From assembly GCA_030647845.1 (NCBI GenBank), contig JAUSIO010000003.1, positions 1 through 9,891 of the forward strand: a stretch of 9,891 nt of DNA, in the 5' to 3' direction. The notes beneath the pieces were generated by a model. The model was not told where the DNA came from. It saw only the letters and a list, made by a program, of their open reading frames with translations, and did no database searches. The position numbers and the translations under genes are program-made. Below, in pieces: positions 1 to 4,887 of the stretch (its first letter is position 1; every line of letters starts with the position of its first letter). Source of the stretch: a bacterium. GTDB lineage: Bacteria > Patescibacteriota > Minisyncoccia > Phycocordibacterales > SBAW01.

Positions 1-20
1 CCTCGACTGCGCTCGGGACG
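1..20 (+). repeat. Short dispersed repeat, copy A (inside ftsK)
   Basis: The segment cctcgactgcgctcgggacg matches 484-503 at 17 of 20 positions and 6790-6808 at 15 of 19. Here it is read as STALGT in the linker just before the FtsK Walker B strand. It looks like a member of a dispersed family of short GC-rich repeats of the kind seen in many CPR genomes. The left edge is cut by the window. Confidence 0.5.
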
Positions 21-755
21 TTCGGCGAAATGCCTCCGCCCGAAGCAATGCCCTATATCGTCATTATCATAGACGAGCTGGCCGACATTATGCAGACCTA
101 TCCACGGGAGCTCGAGGCCGCGGTAGTGCGCTTGGCGCAGATGAGTAGGGCGGTTGGCATCCACCTTATACTTTCAACACAACGCCCAAGCGTGAACGTC
201 ATCACCGGGCTTATCAAAGCAAATATTCCCTCGCGTATGGCACTGCAAGTTGCTAGCCAAATTGACTCGCGCACGATTCTCGACCAGGGCGGCGCGGAGA
301 AGTTGCTCGGCCAAGGCGACATGCTCTACCTTGCCGGCGATATGGGTAAGCCGGTGCGTTTGCAGAGCGCGTTTATCGGCGAGGTCGAAGTAAAAAAGGT
401 TGTGGACTTTGTAGCCAAACACAACGATGCCGAACTGCCAATTGATATTGTACCGGTGCAAAATAACACGAGTTTTGGAAGTTCCTCGACTATGCTCGTG
501 ACGGGTGCTAACGCGTTCAGCGACGACGATATAGACGACGATATGTACGAAGCGGCACGCAGTGCGGTCTTGGAGGCGGGCAAAGCATCCACCTCGTATC
601 TCCAGCGCAAACTACGGGTTGGGTACGCGCGCGCGGCTCGGCTCGTTGATATGCTCGAAGAGCGCGGTGTTATTGGCCCCGGCGACGGTGCCAAACCGCG
701 CGAGTTGCTCGAAGGTCGCGGCGAGGCACGTACCGAACATGAATCTACGGAATAA
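1..755 (+). CDS. ftsK: DNA translocase FtsK, C-terminal part (5' end outside window)
   Basis: FtsK is a hexameric, membrane-tethered ATPase that pumps chromosomal DNA through the division septum. About 250 residues are visible, read from base 3 and open to the window edge. The end of the RecA-like motor domain is present: a Walker B strand (PYIVIIIDELADIM), then the family signature STQRPSVNVITGLIKANIPS and the GQGDMLYL segment. An acidic linker (SDDDIDDDMYEAA) leads to a winged-helix gamma domain (SYLQRKLRVGYARAARLVDMLEERGVIGP), which in this family reads KOPS sequences. Walker A and the membrane domain lie upstream of the window. The stretch before PYIVI (STALGTFGEMPPPEAM) looks like an expanded linker containing a short repeat. 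The stop codon lies inside the next gene, so the two are probably translationally coupled. Identification is firm. Confidence 0.95.
   Translation, partial: STALGTFGEMPPPEAMPYIVIIIDELADIMQTYPRELEAAVVRLAQMSRAVGIHLILSTQRPSVNVITGLIKANIPSRMALQVASQIDSRTILDQGGAEKLLGQGDMLYLAGDMGKPVRLQSAFIGEVEVKKVVDFVAKHNDAELPIDIVPVQNNTSFGSSSTMLVTGANAFSDDDIDDDMYEAARSAVLEAGKASTSYLQRKLRVGYARAARLVDMLEERGVIGPGDGAKPRELLEGRGEARTEHESTE
484..503 (+). repeat. Short dispersed repeat, copy B (inside ftsK)
   Basis: This is a second copy, cctcgactatgctcgtgacg, in the same reading frame as copy A (STMLVT against STALGT). It lies in the flexible linker between the FtsK motor and gamma domains, a place that tolerates insertions. Confidence 0.45.
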
Positions 756-1134
756 CATTTCCAAATTTAGGTCCAAGGATTTTTCGAAAAGACTGTACGG
801 TGCAATACTCGCTATATCGGTCACCCTGGCTGTGGCCGGATACGGATTGTTCGAGAGTCGCAAACTCTTGGAAGGTCCGCGGATTACTATTACTTCACCC
901 GTAGACGGTAGCGCCACCTCAAGCGCAGTGGTAGTAGTGGAGGGCGAGGCACAAAACATTTCGTTCCTAACTATAAACGACAAGCCAGCATTTACCGATG
1001 AGTCGGGACATTTTAGCGAGACGCTCTCTCCGCCATCGGGGTATACTGTAGTTACGGTAGCGAGTATCGACCGCTTTGGTCGCCGTGCCAGCAAATCGGT
1101 TGCGATAAACGTACTTGATTATTGTCCTGTTTGA
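739..1134 (+). CDS. Membrane-anchored protein with Ig-like (glucodextranase-B-like) domain
   Basis: A 131-residue protein of unknown function. Residues 1-19 are basic (NLRNNISKFRSKDFSKR), residues 20-38 form one hydrophobic segment (LYGAILAISVTLAVAGYGL), and the remainder is a beta-rich outer domain. That domain begins PRITITSPVDGSATSSA, continues VVVEGEAQNISFLTINDK and ends with a VTVASIDRFGRRASKSVAINV strand, a pattern typical of Ig-like or glucodextranase domain B modules. The predicted topology is inside N-terminus, outside C-terminus. I chose ATG 739, which overlaps the ftsK stop by 17 bases; an upstream in-frame extension would read through ftsK in another frame and has no support. The position suggests co-expression with ftsK and perhaps a cell-envelope or septal role, which is inference. 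Confidence 0.75.
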   Translation: MNLRNNISKFRSKDFSKRLYGAILAISVTLAVAGYGLFESRKLLEGPRITITSPVDGSATSSAVVVVEGEAQNISFLTINDKPAFTDESGHFSETLSPPSGYTVVTVASIDRFGRRASKSVAINVLDYCPV

Positions 1135-1164
1135 TTATATGAGCAGCTGCGCTCTCATATAATC
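1133..1164. promoter_or_regulatory. Perfect 11-bp inverted repeat upstream of recA
   Basis: gattatatgag (1133-1143) and ctcatataatc (1154-1164) are perfect reverse complements around a 10-base centre. The centre can add three more pairs (1145-1147 with 1151-1153). The repeat starts inside the stop codon of the preceding gene. No U-tract follows on the + strand, so it is a poor intrinsic terminator. Each arm contains a TATAAT-like hexamer, one per strand. It could be an mRNA 3'-end stabiliser, an operator, or a weak terminator. Its function is unknown. Confidence 0.5.
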
Positions 1165-1214
1165 GTCGCTCGTTCGGAATTAAAAATAAATTTTTATTCG
1201 CTCACTCGCTAGAT

Positions 1215-1220
1215 TATAAA
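1215..1220 (+). promoter_or_regulatory. Probable recA -10 box, very close to the start codon
   Basis: TATAAA sits five bases before the recA ATG, in an AT-rich stretch (1178-1198 is almost all A and T). No good -35 is seen at the expected place, and there is no ribosome binding site between the box and ATG. If used, transcription would begin at or next to the ATG, giving a leaderless mRNA. I found no clear LexA-type operator. Confidence 0.45.
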
Positions 1221-1225
1221 ACATT

Positions 1226-2305
1226 ATGGCAAAATTTGGAGCAAAAAAAGTAATAAAAGAAGCGAAGACGGTCGGTAGCCGCGAGGGCCGCGACACCAGC
1301 GCTATCGACGCGGCCATACGCGAGATAAAAACAAAATTCGGAGACGAGGCGATTATGAAGTTGGGCGACGCGCCCAAGGTCGGGGTCGATGCGATACCCT
1401 CTGGCTCGATAGGGCTCGACTGGGCGCTCGGTATCGGCGGCTATCCGCGCGGGCGCATCATCGAGATTTTTGGTCCCGAAAGTTCTGGCAAGACAACTCT
1501 CGCTTTGCACGCCATTGCCGAGGCACAAAAAAAGGGCGGCGTCTGCGCCTTTATAGATGCCGAACATGCACTTGACCCGGAGTATGCAAAAAAGATTGGC
1601 GTCAAACTCGACGAGCTCTTAGTGAGCCAGCCCGACACTGGCGAGCAAGCACTCGAAATTGTAGAGAGCTTGGTGCGCTCGGGCAAAATCGACATCATAG
1701 TTATTGACTCGGTCGCCGCGCTCACCCCAAAGGACGAGATTGAGGGCGACATGGGCGCCCAGCACGTGGGCAAACAGGCACGCTTGATGTCGCAAGCACT
1801 ACGTAAATTGACTGCAATCACCGCAAAGTCAAAAACGATTGTCATCTTTATCAACCAAATCCGTATGCAAATCGGGATGATGTTTGGTAACCCCGAGACC
1901 ACCACTGGCGGCAAAGCACTAAAGTTTTACACGAGCGTGCGGCTCGACATTCGCCGCATCGCACAAATCAAAAAAGGCGAGGAAGTGGTGGGTGGCCGCC
2001 ACCGGGTGAAGGTAGTCAAAAACAAAATTGCGGCGCCGTTCCGCAAAACCGAGTTTGATTTGCTCTACAACGAAGGCATCAGCCGCGAGGGCGAGCTGTT
2101 GGCACTCGGCGAGTCGCTAGGAATTGTATACAAAAGCGGTAGCTCGTATAGTTTTGGCGAGGAAAAACTCGGCCGCGGCTACGACGCTTCGCGCACATAC
2201 TTGCGCGAAAACAAAAAAGTCGCAAATGATTTACTAAAAGAAATCCGCAAAGCACTCGAAACCGGCGCGCCCGGCAAACTCTCCGGCGGGAGTTCGGAGG
2301 AGTAA
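1226..2305 (+). CDS. recA: Recombinase RecA
   Basis: RecA forms ATP-dependent filaments on single-stranded DNA, drives strand exchange and triggers SOS-type responses. The protein is 359 residues, normal for the family. Visible landmarks: Walker [10 protein letters not shown] (83-91), the Walker B region IVIDSVAAL (D161), the L1/L2 and core signature [27 protein letters not shown], and the C-terminal lobe with [19 protein letters not shown]. The C-terminal tail is short and acidic (GGSSEE). The start MAKFGAKK is chosen because the lysine-rich N-terminal helix and the -10 box directly upstream fit. No frameshift or missing motif is seen. No terminator is visible right after the stop; a hicB promoter begins within about 13 bases, and the last codons are repeated at 2636-2661. 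Confidence 0.98.
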   Translation: MAKFGAKKVIKEAKTVGSREGRDTSAIDAAIREIKTKFGDEAIMKLGDAPKVGVDAIPSGSIGLDWALGIGGYPRGRIIEIFGPESSGKTTLALHAIAEAQKKGGVCAFIDAEHALDPEYAKKIGVKLDELLVSQPDTGEQALEIVESLVRSGKIDIIVIDSVAALTPKDEIEGDMGAQHVGKQARLMSQALRKLTAITAKSKTIVIFINQIRMQIGMMFGNPETTTGGKALKFYTSVRLDIRRIAQIKKGEEVVGGRHRVKVVKNKIAAPFRKTEFDLLYNEGISREGELLALGESLGIVYKSGSSYSFGEEKLGRGYDASRTYLRENKKVANDLLKEIRKALETGAPGKLSGGSSEE

Positions 2306-2310
2306 AAAAC
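2285..2310 (+). repeat. recA 3'-end direct repeat, copy 1 (authentic recA tail)
   Basis: This spans the last six recA codons (GGSSEE), the stop and the A-run after it. It matches 2636-2661 at 23 of 26 positions, offset by 351 bases. All three differences fall at third codon positions. Confidence 0.65.
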
Positions 2311-2317
2311 GAGTTTG

Positions 2318-2326
2318 TGCTATACT
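2318..2326 (+). promoter_or_regulatory. Extended -10 promoter of hicB
   Basis: TGC followed by TATACT (2321-2326) makes an extended -10 element, ending six bases before the hicB ATG at 2333. No Shine-Dalgarno is present, so the mRNA would be leaderless. It gives the antitoxin its own transcription, independent of recA. Confidence 0.55.
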
Positions 2327-2332
2327 GCCCAC

Positions 2333-2581
2333 ATGATACGGGGTAGTAAATTCAAAAAATCTGTACCGTCCCTTGCAGTCGAATTTGACCGCGAGGAAGA
2401 TGGGCGCTGGATTGCAGAAGTCCCAAAGCTCCCCGGCGTGATGGCGTATGGCAGTACCAAACAAGAAGCACAACGAAAAGTGTTTGCCATCGCGCTTCGT
2501 ACACTTGCAGATAATTTAGAGCAGGGGTCTCGGCTTACTCCAGTTTCTCAACTCTTTGTACATGGAGTGGCGAGCCGCTAA
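2333..2581 (+). CDS. hicB: HicB-like antitoxin (RNase H-fold type)
   Basis: An 82-residue protein. HicB antitoxins bind and neutralise the HicA mRNA interferase. The family pattern is clear: LAVEFDREEDGRWIAEVPKLPGVMAYGSTKQEAQRKVFAIALRTLAD, i.e. the partial RNase H fold with the DGRW and PKLPGV..YG signatures. There is no room for a C-terminal DNA-binding domain, so it is the minimal form. I chose ATG 2333 over a TTG at 2315 because TATACT at 2321-2326 lies between them and because MIRGSKF begins just ahead of the conserved strand. It overlaps the start of the hicA remnant by 20 bases. With hicA broken, it is probably an orphan antitoxin, or it may counteract a HicA elsewhere. Confidence 0.85.
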   Translation: MIRGSKFKKSVPSLAVEFDREEDGRWIAEVPKLPGVMAYGSTKQEAQRKVFAIALRTLADNLEQGSRLTPVSQLFVHGVASR

Positions 2582-2656
2582 AGCCGCAGAGGTACTAAAA
2601 GCATTGTTGCAGATTGGTTGGCGCATCAAACGGCAGGCGGCAGTTCGGATGAATAA
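2562..2656 (+). pseudogene. hicA: Truncated HicA toxin remnant
   Basis: From ATG 2562 the reading MEWRAAKAAEVLKALLQIGW continuing RIKRQ matches the N-terminal helix and first strand of HicA mRNA interferases, which go on to a GSH motif carrying the catalytic histidine. After RIKRQ (ending 2636) HicA similarity stops. In another frame the sequence reads GGSSDE and a stop (2654-2656), a near copy of the RecA C-terminus. The catalytic GSH region and the rest of the roughly 60-80 residue toxin are absent, so it should be inactive. Breakage coincides with the recA-tail repeat. An alternative is a frameshift in a GGSS-containing HicA followed by loss of the rest. Confidence 0.65.
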
Positions 2657-2661
2657 AAAAC
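2636..2661 (+). repeat. recA 3'-end direct repeat, copy 2 (after hicA remnant)
   Basis: A second copy of the recA tail, read as GGSSDE plus stop and A-run, at the exact point where hicA similarity ends. It has three differences from copy 1: two synonymous (Gly, Glu) and one Glu to Asp. With 2285-2310 it brackets the hicBA' module. Its A-run doubles as the U-tract of the cfa terminator on the other strand. Confidence 0.65.
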
Positions 2662-2682
2662 ACACTCGTTTTGGAGTGTGTT
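2654..2682 (-). terminator. Intrinsic terminator of the cfa gene
   Basis: On the minus strand aacacactc (2682-2674) pairs with gagtgtgtt (2667-2659) across a six-base loop: nine perfect pairs, followed by a run of Ts (2660-2655). It overlaps the cfa stop codon at 2681-2683. The same hairpin on the plus strand has no U-run after it. Confidence 0.8.
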
Positions 2683-3814
2683 ATCGAATTGAGTGGTATA
2701 CATCTCCACGCACACCGCGCGGGGTAAGGAGAAACTGTCCTAAATCAACCCGCCGTGTTTCGAAGTTCGCAACACCAGAACACAAATAATGTTCCCATGT
2801 ACGATAGAGCCGTATGCCGTATTTCTCCACGATGTATCCTCGGTGGAGACGGAGGTTCCCGAGCCACTTGCGCAGTGTCAGTGCATAGTAGTAACCGAAG
2901 GTATGTAGCTCTTCAATCTTAAAACTGCCTCTCGCCGCTTCATAGACGTGCGAGACTCTTGGTAATTCTGCTTCGGGGAAAATTTCTTGGTTAAGCCACG
3001 GGTCTTTGCCAGTTCTATTTTCGGTTACGATCGTGTGGATCAGCGAGAAGTTATCCTCTTTGACAACGCTGCGCATCCAGCGAAAGAACTGTTTGTAATT
3101 TCCCCTTCCAAAGTGCTCGAAGGCGCCTATCGATACCACGTGGTCAAACGGCTCGTCGCACACAAACTGCTGCCAGGGCGTTAGGTAAAACTCGATTGGA
3201 AGCCCCAAGTGTTCGTGTTGTTCTTTTGCCCATGTAGTTTGCCCTACTGACACTGAAAGACCAACACACCGCGCACCATACTTTGCGGCATGAACCATAA
3301 ACGACCCCCTACCACAACCGACCTCAAGCACCCTGTCACCGGCCTTGAGATTTATTTTACGGCAGATGAGGTCATTTTTTGCTTGCTGAGCCTCTTTTAG
3401 ATCATCGCTATGCTCGAAGTAGGCACAGCTGTAGGTACCTATTTCTCCAAGCACGAGGTCAAACACTTCTGGGTCCCGGTCGTAGTGCGCTCGCGCAACC
3501 CTCCAGGGGTTGCGCAGAGGCAGGTTGAGAAGCTTGGAGCGCATCAAAAGCCAGAGCATCCCAAACTTTGGCTCGAAGTACTTACGCAGATCCGCGTCAA
3601 GAACTTTAGTTATAAACTGCTCCGAGTTGTCGCAGTCCCAACCGCCCTGCTCATACCCAAGCACATACAGATTCCCGAAGGCCTTACTGCCGCCTCGGAG
3701 AACCTTCCGGGCCCAATCTGCAGGATCCTTCATGCGCGGGTCCCAGGGGTTTTTACCATTAATCTCAACACCCGCTTTGGTGAGCATTGACTCAACAAAC
3801 TGTAGAGCGTCCAT
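2681..3814 (-). CDS. cfa: Cyclopropane-fatty-acyl-phospholipid synthase
   Basis: The enzyme transfers a methylene from S-adenosylmethionine onto the double bond of unsaturated acyl chains in membrane phospholipids. At 377 residues it is collinear with E. coli Cfa (382). It has the N-terminal lipid-binding domain (about 1-105: AGVEINGKNPWDPRMKDP, GGSKAFGNLYVLGYEQGGWD), then YSCAYF (C130), the SAM loop VLEVGCGRG (162-170), IGAFEHFG (E233, H234), LIHTI (H260), DPWLNQEIFPEAELP, EELHTFGYYY (301-310) and the closing YLCSGVANFETRR. These cover the residues that bind bicarbonate and SAM in Cfa. The SAM loop has R-G-S where many have W-G-G. Start ATG 3814 is supported by GGAGG five bases upstream. It is transcribed alone, with its own promoter and terminator, unlike the surrounding genes, which suggests acquisition. 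Confidence 0.93.
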   Translation of the reverse strand: MDALQFVESMLTKAGVEINGKNPWDPRMKDPADWARKVLRGGSKAFGNLYVLGYEQGGWDCDNSEQFITKVLDADLRKYFEPKFGMLWLLMRSKLLNLPLRNPWRVARAHYDRDPEVFDLVLGEIGTYSCAYFEHSDDLKEAQQAKNDLICRKINLKAGDRVLEVGCGRGSFMVHAAKYGARCVGLSVSVGQTTWAKEQHEHLGLPIEFYLTPWQQFVCDEPFDHVVSIGAFEHFGRGNYKQFFRWMRSVVKEDNFSLIHTIVTENRTGKDPWLNQEIFPEAELPRVSHVYEAARGSFKIEELHTFGYYYALTLRKWLGNLRLHRGYIVEKYGIRLYRTWEHYLCSGVANFETRRVDLGQFLLTPRGVRGDVYHSIR

Positions 3815-3819
3815 CCCTT

Positions 3820-3824
3820 CCTCC
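3820..3824 (-). promoter_or_regulatory. Shine-Dalgarno of cfa
   Basis: The minus-strand sequence ggaggaagggATG gives GGAGG with a five-base gap to the start codon. It is the only strong ribosome binding site I saw in the window. Confidence 0.75.
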
Positions 3825-3846
3825 CTATGGAGTTCGTCTGAATAGG

Positions 3847-3875
3847 ACTATACAGTGTAGCGCAAAAGATGTCCA
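3847..3875 (-). promoter_or_regulatory. Sigma-70-type promoter of cfa
   Basis: TGGACA (minus strand, 3875-3870) and TATAGT (3852-3847) are separated by 17 bases, close to the housekeeping consensus. The predicted start near 3840 leaves a leader of about 25 bases containing the GGAGG. The -35 lies just after the stop of the upstream membrane-protein gene. Confidence 0.7.
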
Positions 3876-3876
3876 T

Positions 3877-4209
3877 CTACGCAAACGCGCGAGCAGAAGA
3901 ATCTGATGCCGAGCGGACGGTGTCGACGATGAGGAATATGAATGCGACAGTAGCGACCACAAGCGTGAGCTGGACCGCCAGGTGGGTTTGGGTGACGGCG
4001 ACAAAAAGATATGTGGTAACAGCATCGAGGCCGTTTTTTTCTATGGCAACAAAGTTTTCGAACACTTTGTGCACCCACACCAATTGCCACAGTGCGAGCG
4101 CCGAGGCCGCGAGCGCATAAATTTCAAGCGCGCGACGACTCAAAAGCTGACGCGCGGTGTAGACCACCGCGACGCTTGCCATAACCTGTTGCTCTATTTT
4201 ACTGGTCAT
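3877..4209 (-). CDS. Small membrane protein downstream of sigma factor
   Basis: A 110-residue protein with no assigned function. The start MTSKIEQQVMASV (ATG 4209) lies 10 bases after the sigma-factor stop; extending upstream would overlap the sigma gene by about 80 bases. It has a soluble N-terminal helix (1-27), a hydrophobic segment at about 28-47 (ALEIYALAASALALWQLVWV), a loop with HKVFENFVAIEKNG, a mildly hydrophobic stretch at 62-76, and a strong membrane segment at about 78-97 (VQLTLVVATVAFIFLIVDTV), ending in a short serine/alanine-rich tail. I recall similar small membrane proteins next to sigma factors in Parcubacteria. Placement right after a sigma gene makes it a candidate anti-sigma or membrane sensor, which is inference. 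No zinc-type anti-sigma motif (HxxxCxxC) is present. Confidence 0.7.
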   Translation of the reverse strand: MTSKIEQQVMASVAVVYTARQLLSRRALEIYALAASALALWQLVWVHKVFENFVAIEKNGLDAVTTYLFVAVTQTHLAVQLTLVVATVAFIFLIVDTVRSASDSSARAFA

Positions 4210-4219
4210 ACCCTTATTA

Positions 4220-4813
4220 CTAGATTTTAGTACTAATAGTTTCGTACACCTTTTTAAACTCTTTTTTTGCCCGGTGGACCCGGGTTTTGATTGCCCCAAC
4301 ACTCAAACCCTCGACCCGCGCCATTTCTTCTTGTGTCTTCCCTTCTATAAAGAACGCGTTAAGTGCACTGGCAAACGGTTTGGGCATTCGCGAGAGTACC
4401 GACGCGACTTCATCTATAAACTCCTTTTTCTCAAACTGGCGTAAGTTTTTATCAGGGAACAAAGCCCATATCTCGTCATCGAGCTCGACCTGGCGTGCGC
4501 CTTTGCGTTTTTGTTTTTGGTAGTGCGTCAGCGCCGTGTTGATGAGGACGCGGTACCCCCACGAGGAGAAGCTCGCGCCTTCCTGCTTTTTAAACTTTGC
4601 CGCATTGAGATATATTTTGGTGAATGTTTCTTGAACTATGTCTTCAGCTTCATGCGCATCTTTTATAATGTTCTTCGCTTTGCGAAGAAAAGGCTCTTCA
4701 TACTTGCGCACTATCAACGCAAACAACGACGGGTGCGTGATTGATGCGACAAGTATTTCCTCGTCAGGTCTTTCTTGTGCCTCCGCCTCCAGCGTGAGAT
4801 ATCCTCCTTTCAT
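4220..4813 (-). CDS. RNA polymerase sigma factor, sigma-70 family (ECF-like)
   Basis: A 197-residue sigma factor with only regions 2 and 4. Region 2 spans about 30-100: LFALIVRKYEEPFLRKAKNI, then DAHEAEDIVQETFTKIY (-10 recognition and core binding) and FSSWGYRVLINTALTHYQK. An acidic linker (VELDDEIWALFPDKN) precedes region 4 (about 135-192) with the helix-turn-helix GKTQEEMARVEGLSVGAIKT and RVHRAKKEF. The upstream extension from ATG 4876 would add 21 residues that look unconserved and cover the promoter, so I favour ATG 4813. It is cotranscribed with the membrane protein after it and divergent from efp. Its regulon is unknown. The sequence between its start and efp is only 74 bases, so the two promoters face away from each other. 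Confidence 0.85.
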   Translation of the reverse strand: MKGGYLTLEAEAQERPDEEILVASITHPSLFALIVRKYEEPFLRKAKNIIKDAHEAEDIVQETFTKIYLNAAKFKKQEGASFSSWGYRVLINTALTHYQKQKRKGARQVELDDEIWALFPDKNLRQFEKKEFIDEVASVLSRMPKPFASALNAFFIEGKTQEEMARVEGLSVGAIKTRVHRAKKEFKKVYETISTKI

Positions 4814-4821
4814 GGCTACAC

Positions 4822-4851
4822 TGTATATCATAGGAGCGTCACTCGCTACAA
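4822..4851 (-). promoter_or_regulatory. Promoter of the sigma-factor operon
   Basis: On the minus strand TTGTAG (4851-4846), an 18-base spacer, then TGA-TATACA, an extended -10 (4830-4822). Eight bases separate the box from ATG 4813, so the transcript would have almost no leader. Confidence 0.55.
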
Positions 4852-4875
4852 CTGGCGTAACAGGCAAAAGTTTCA

Positions 4876-4881
4876 TAGAAT
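4876..4881 (+). promoter_or_regulatory. Probable efp -10 box
   Basis: TAGAAT ends six bases before the efp ATG, matching the spacing seen at recA and hicB. No convincing -35 and no Shine-Dalgarno are seen, which fits a leaderless transcript. Confidence 0.4.
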
Positions 4882-4887
4882 GCGCAG

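Noticed and set aside
612..1094. Long minus-strand open frame opposite the ftsK end and the Ig-like gene
   Set aside because: It has no recognisable motif and shadows two real genes on the plus strand.
1158..1163. TATAAT as the main recA promoter
   Set aside because: It is a perfect -10 hexamer, but it lies within the palindrome arm and no -35 is found at 16-18 bases. It remains a possible secondary start with a leader of about 55 bases.
2315..2332. TTG start for hicB
   Set aside because: The extended -10 box lies within it, and HicB proteins usually begin close to the conserved first strand, as with ATG 2333.
2556..2789. A 77-residue plus-strand reading frame continuing past hicA'
   Set aside because: Only the first 25 or so residues resemble HicA. 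The rest runs through the cfa terminator and is antisense to cfa.
4814..4876. Longer sigma-factor start at ATG 4876
   Set aside because: It would add 21 residues without family similarity and place the promoter elements at 4822-4851 inside the gene.
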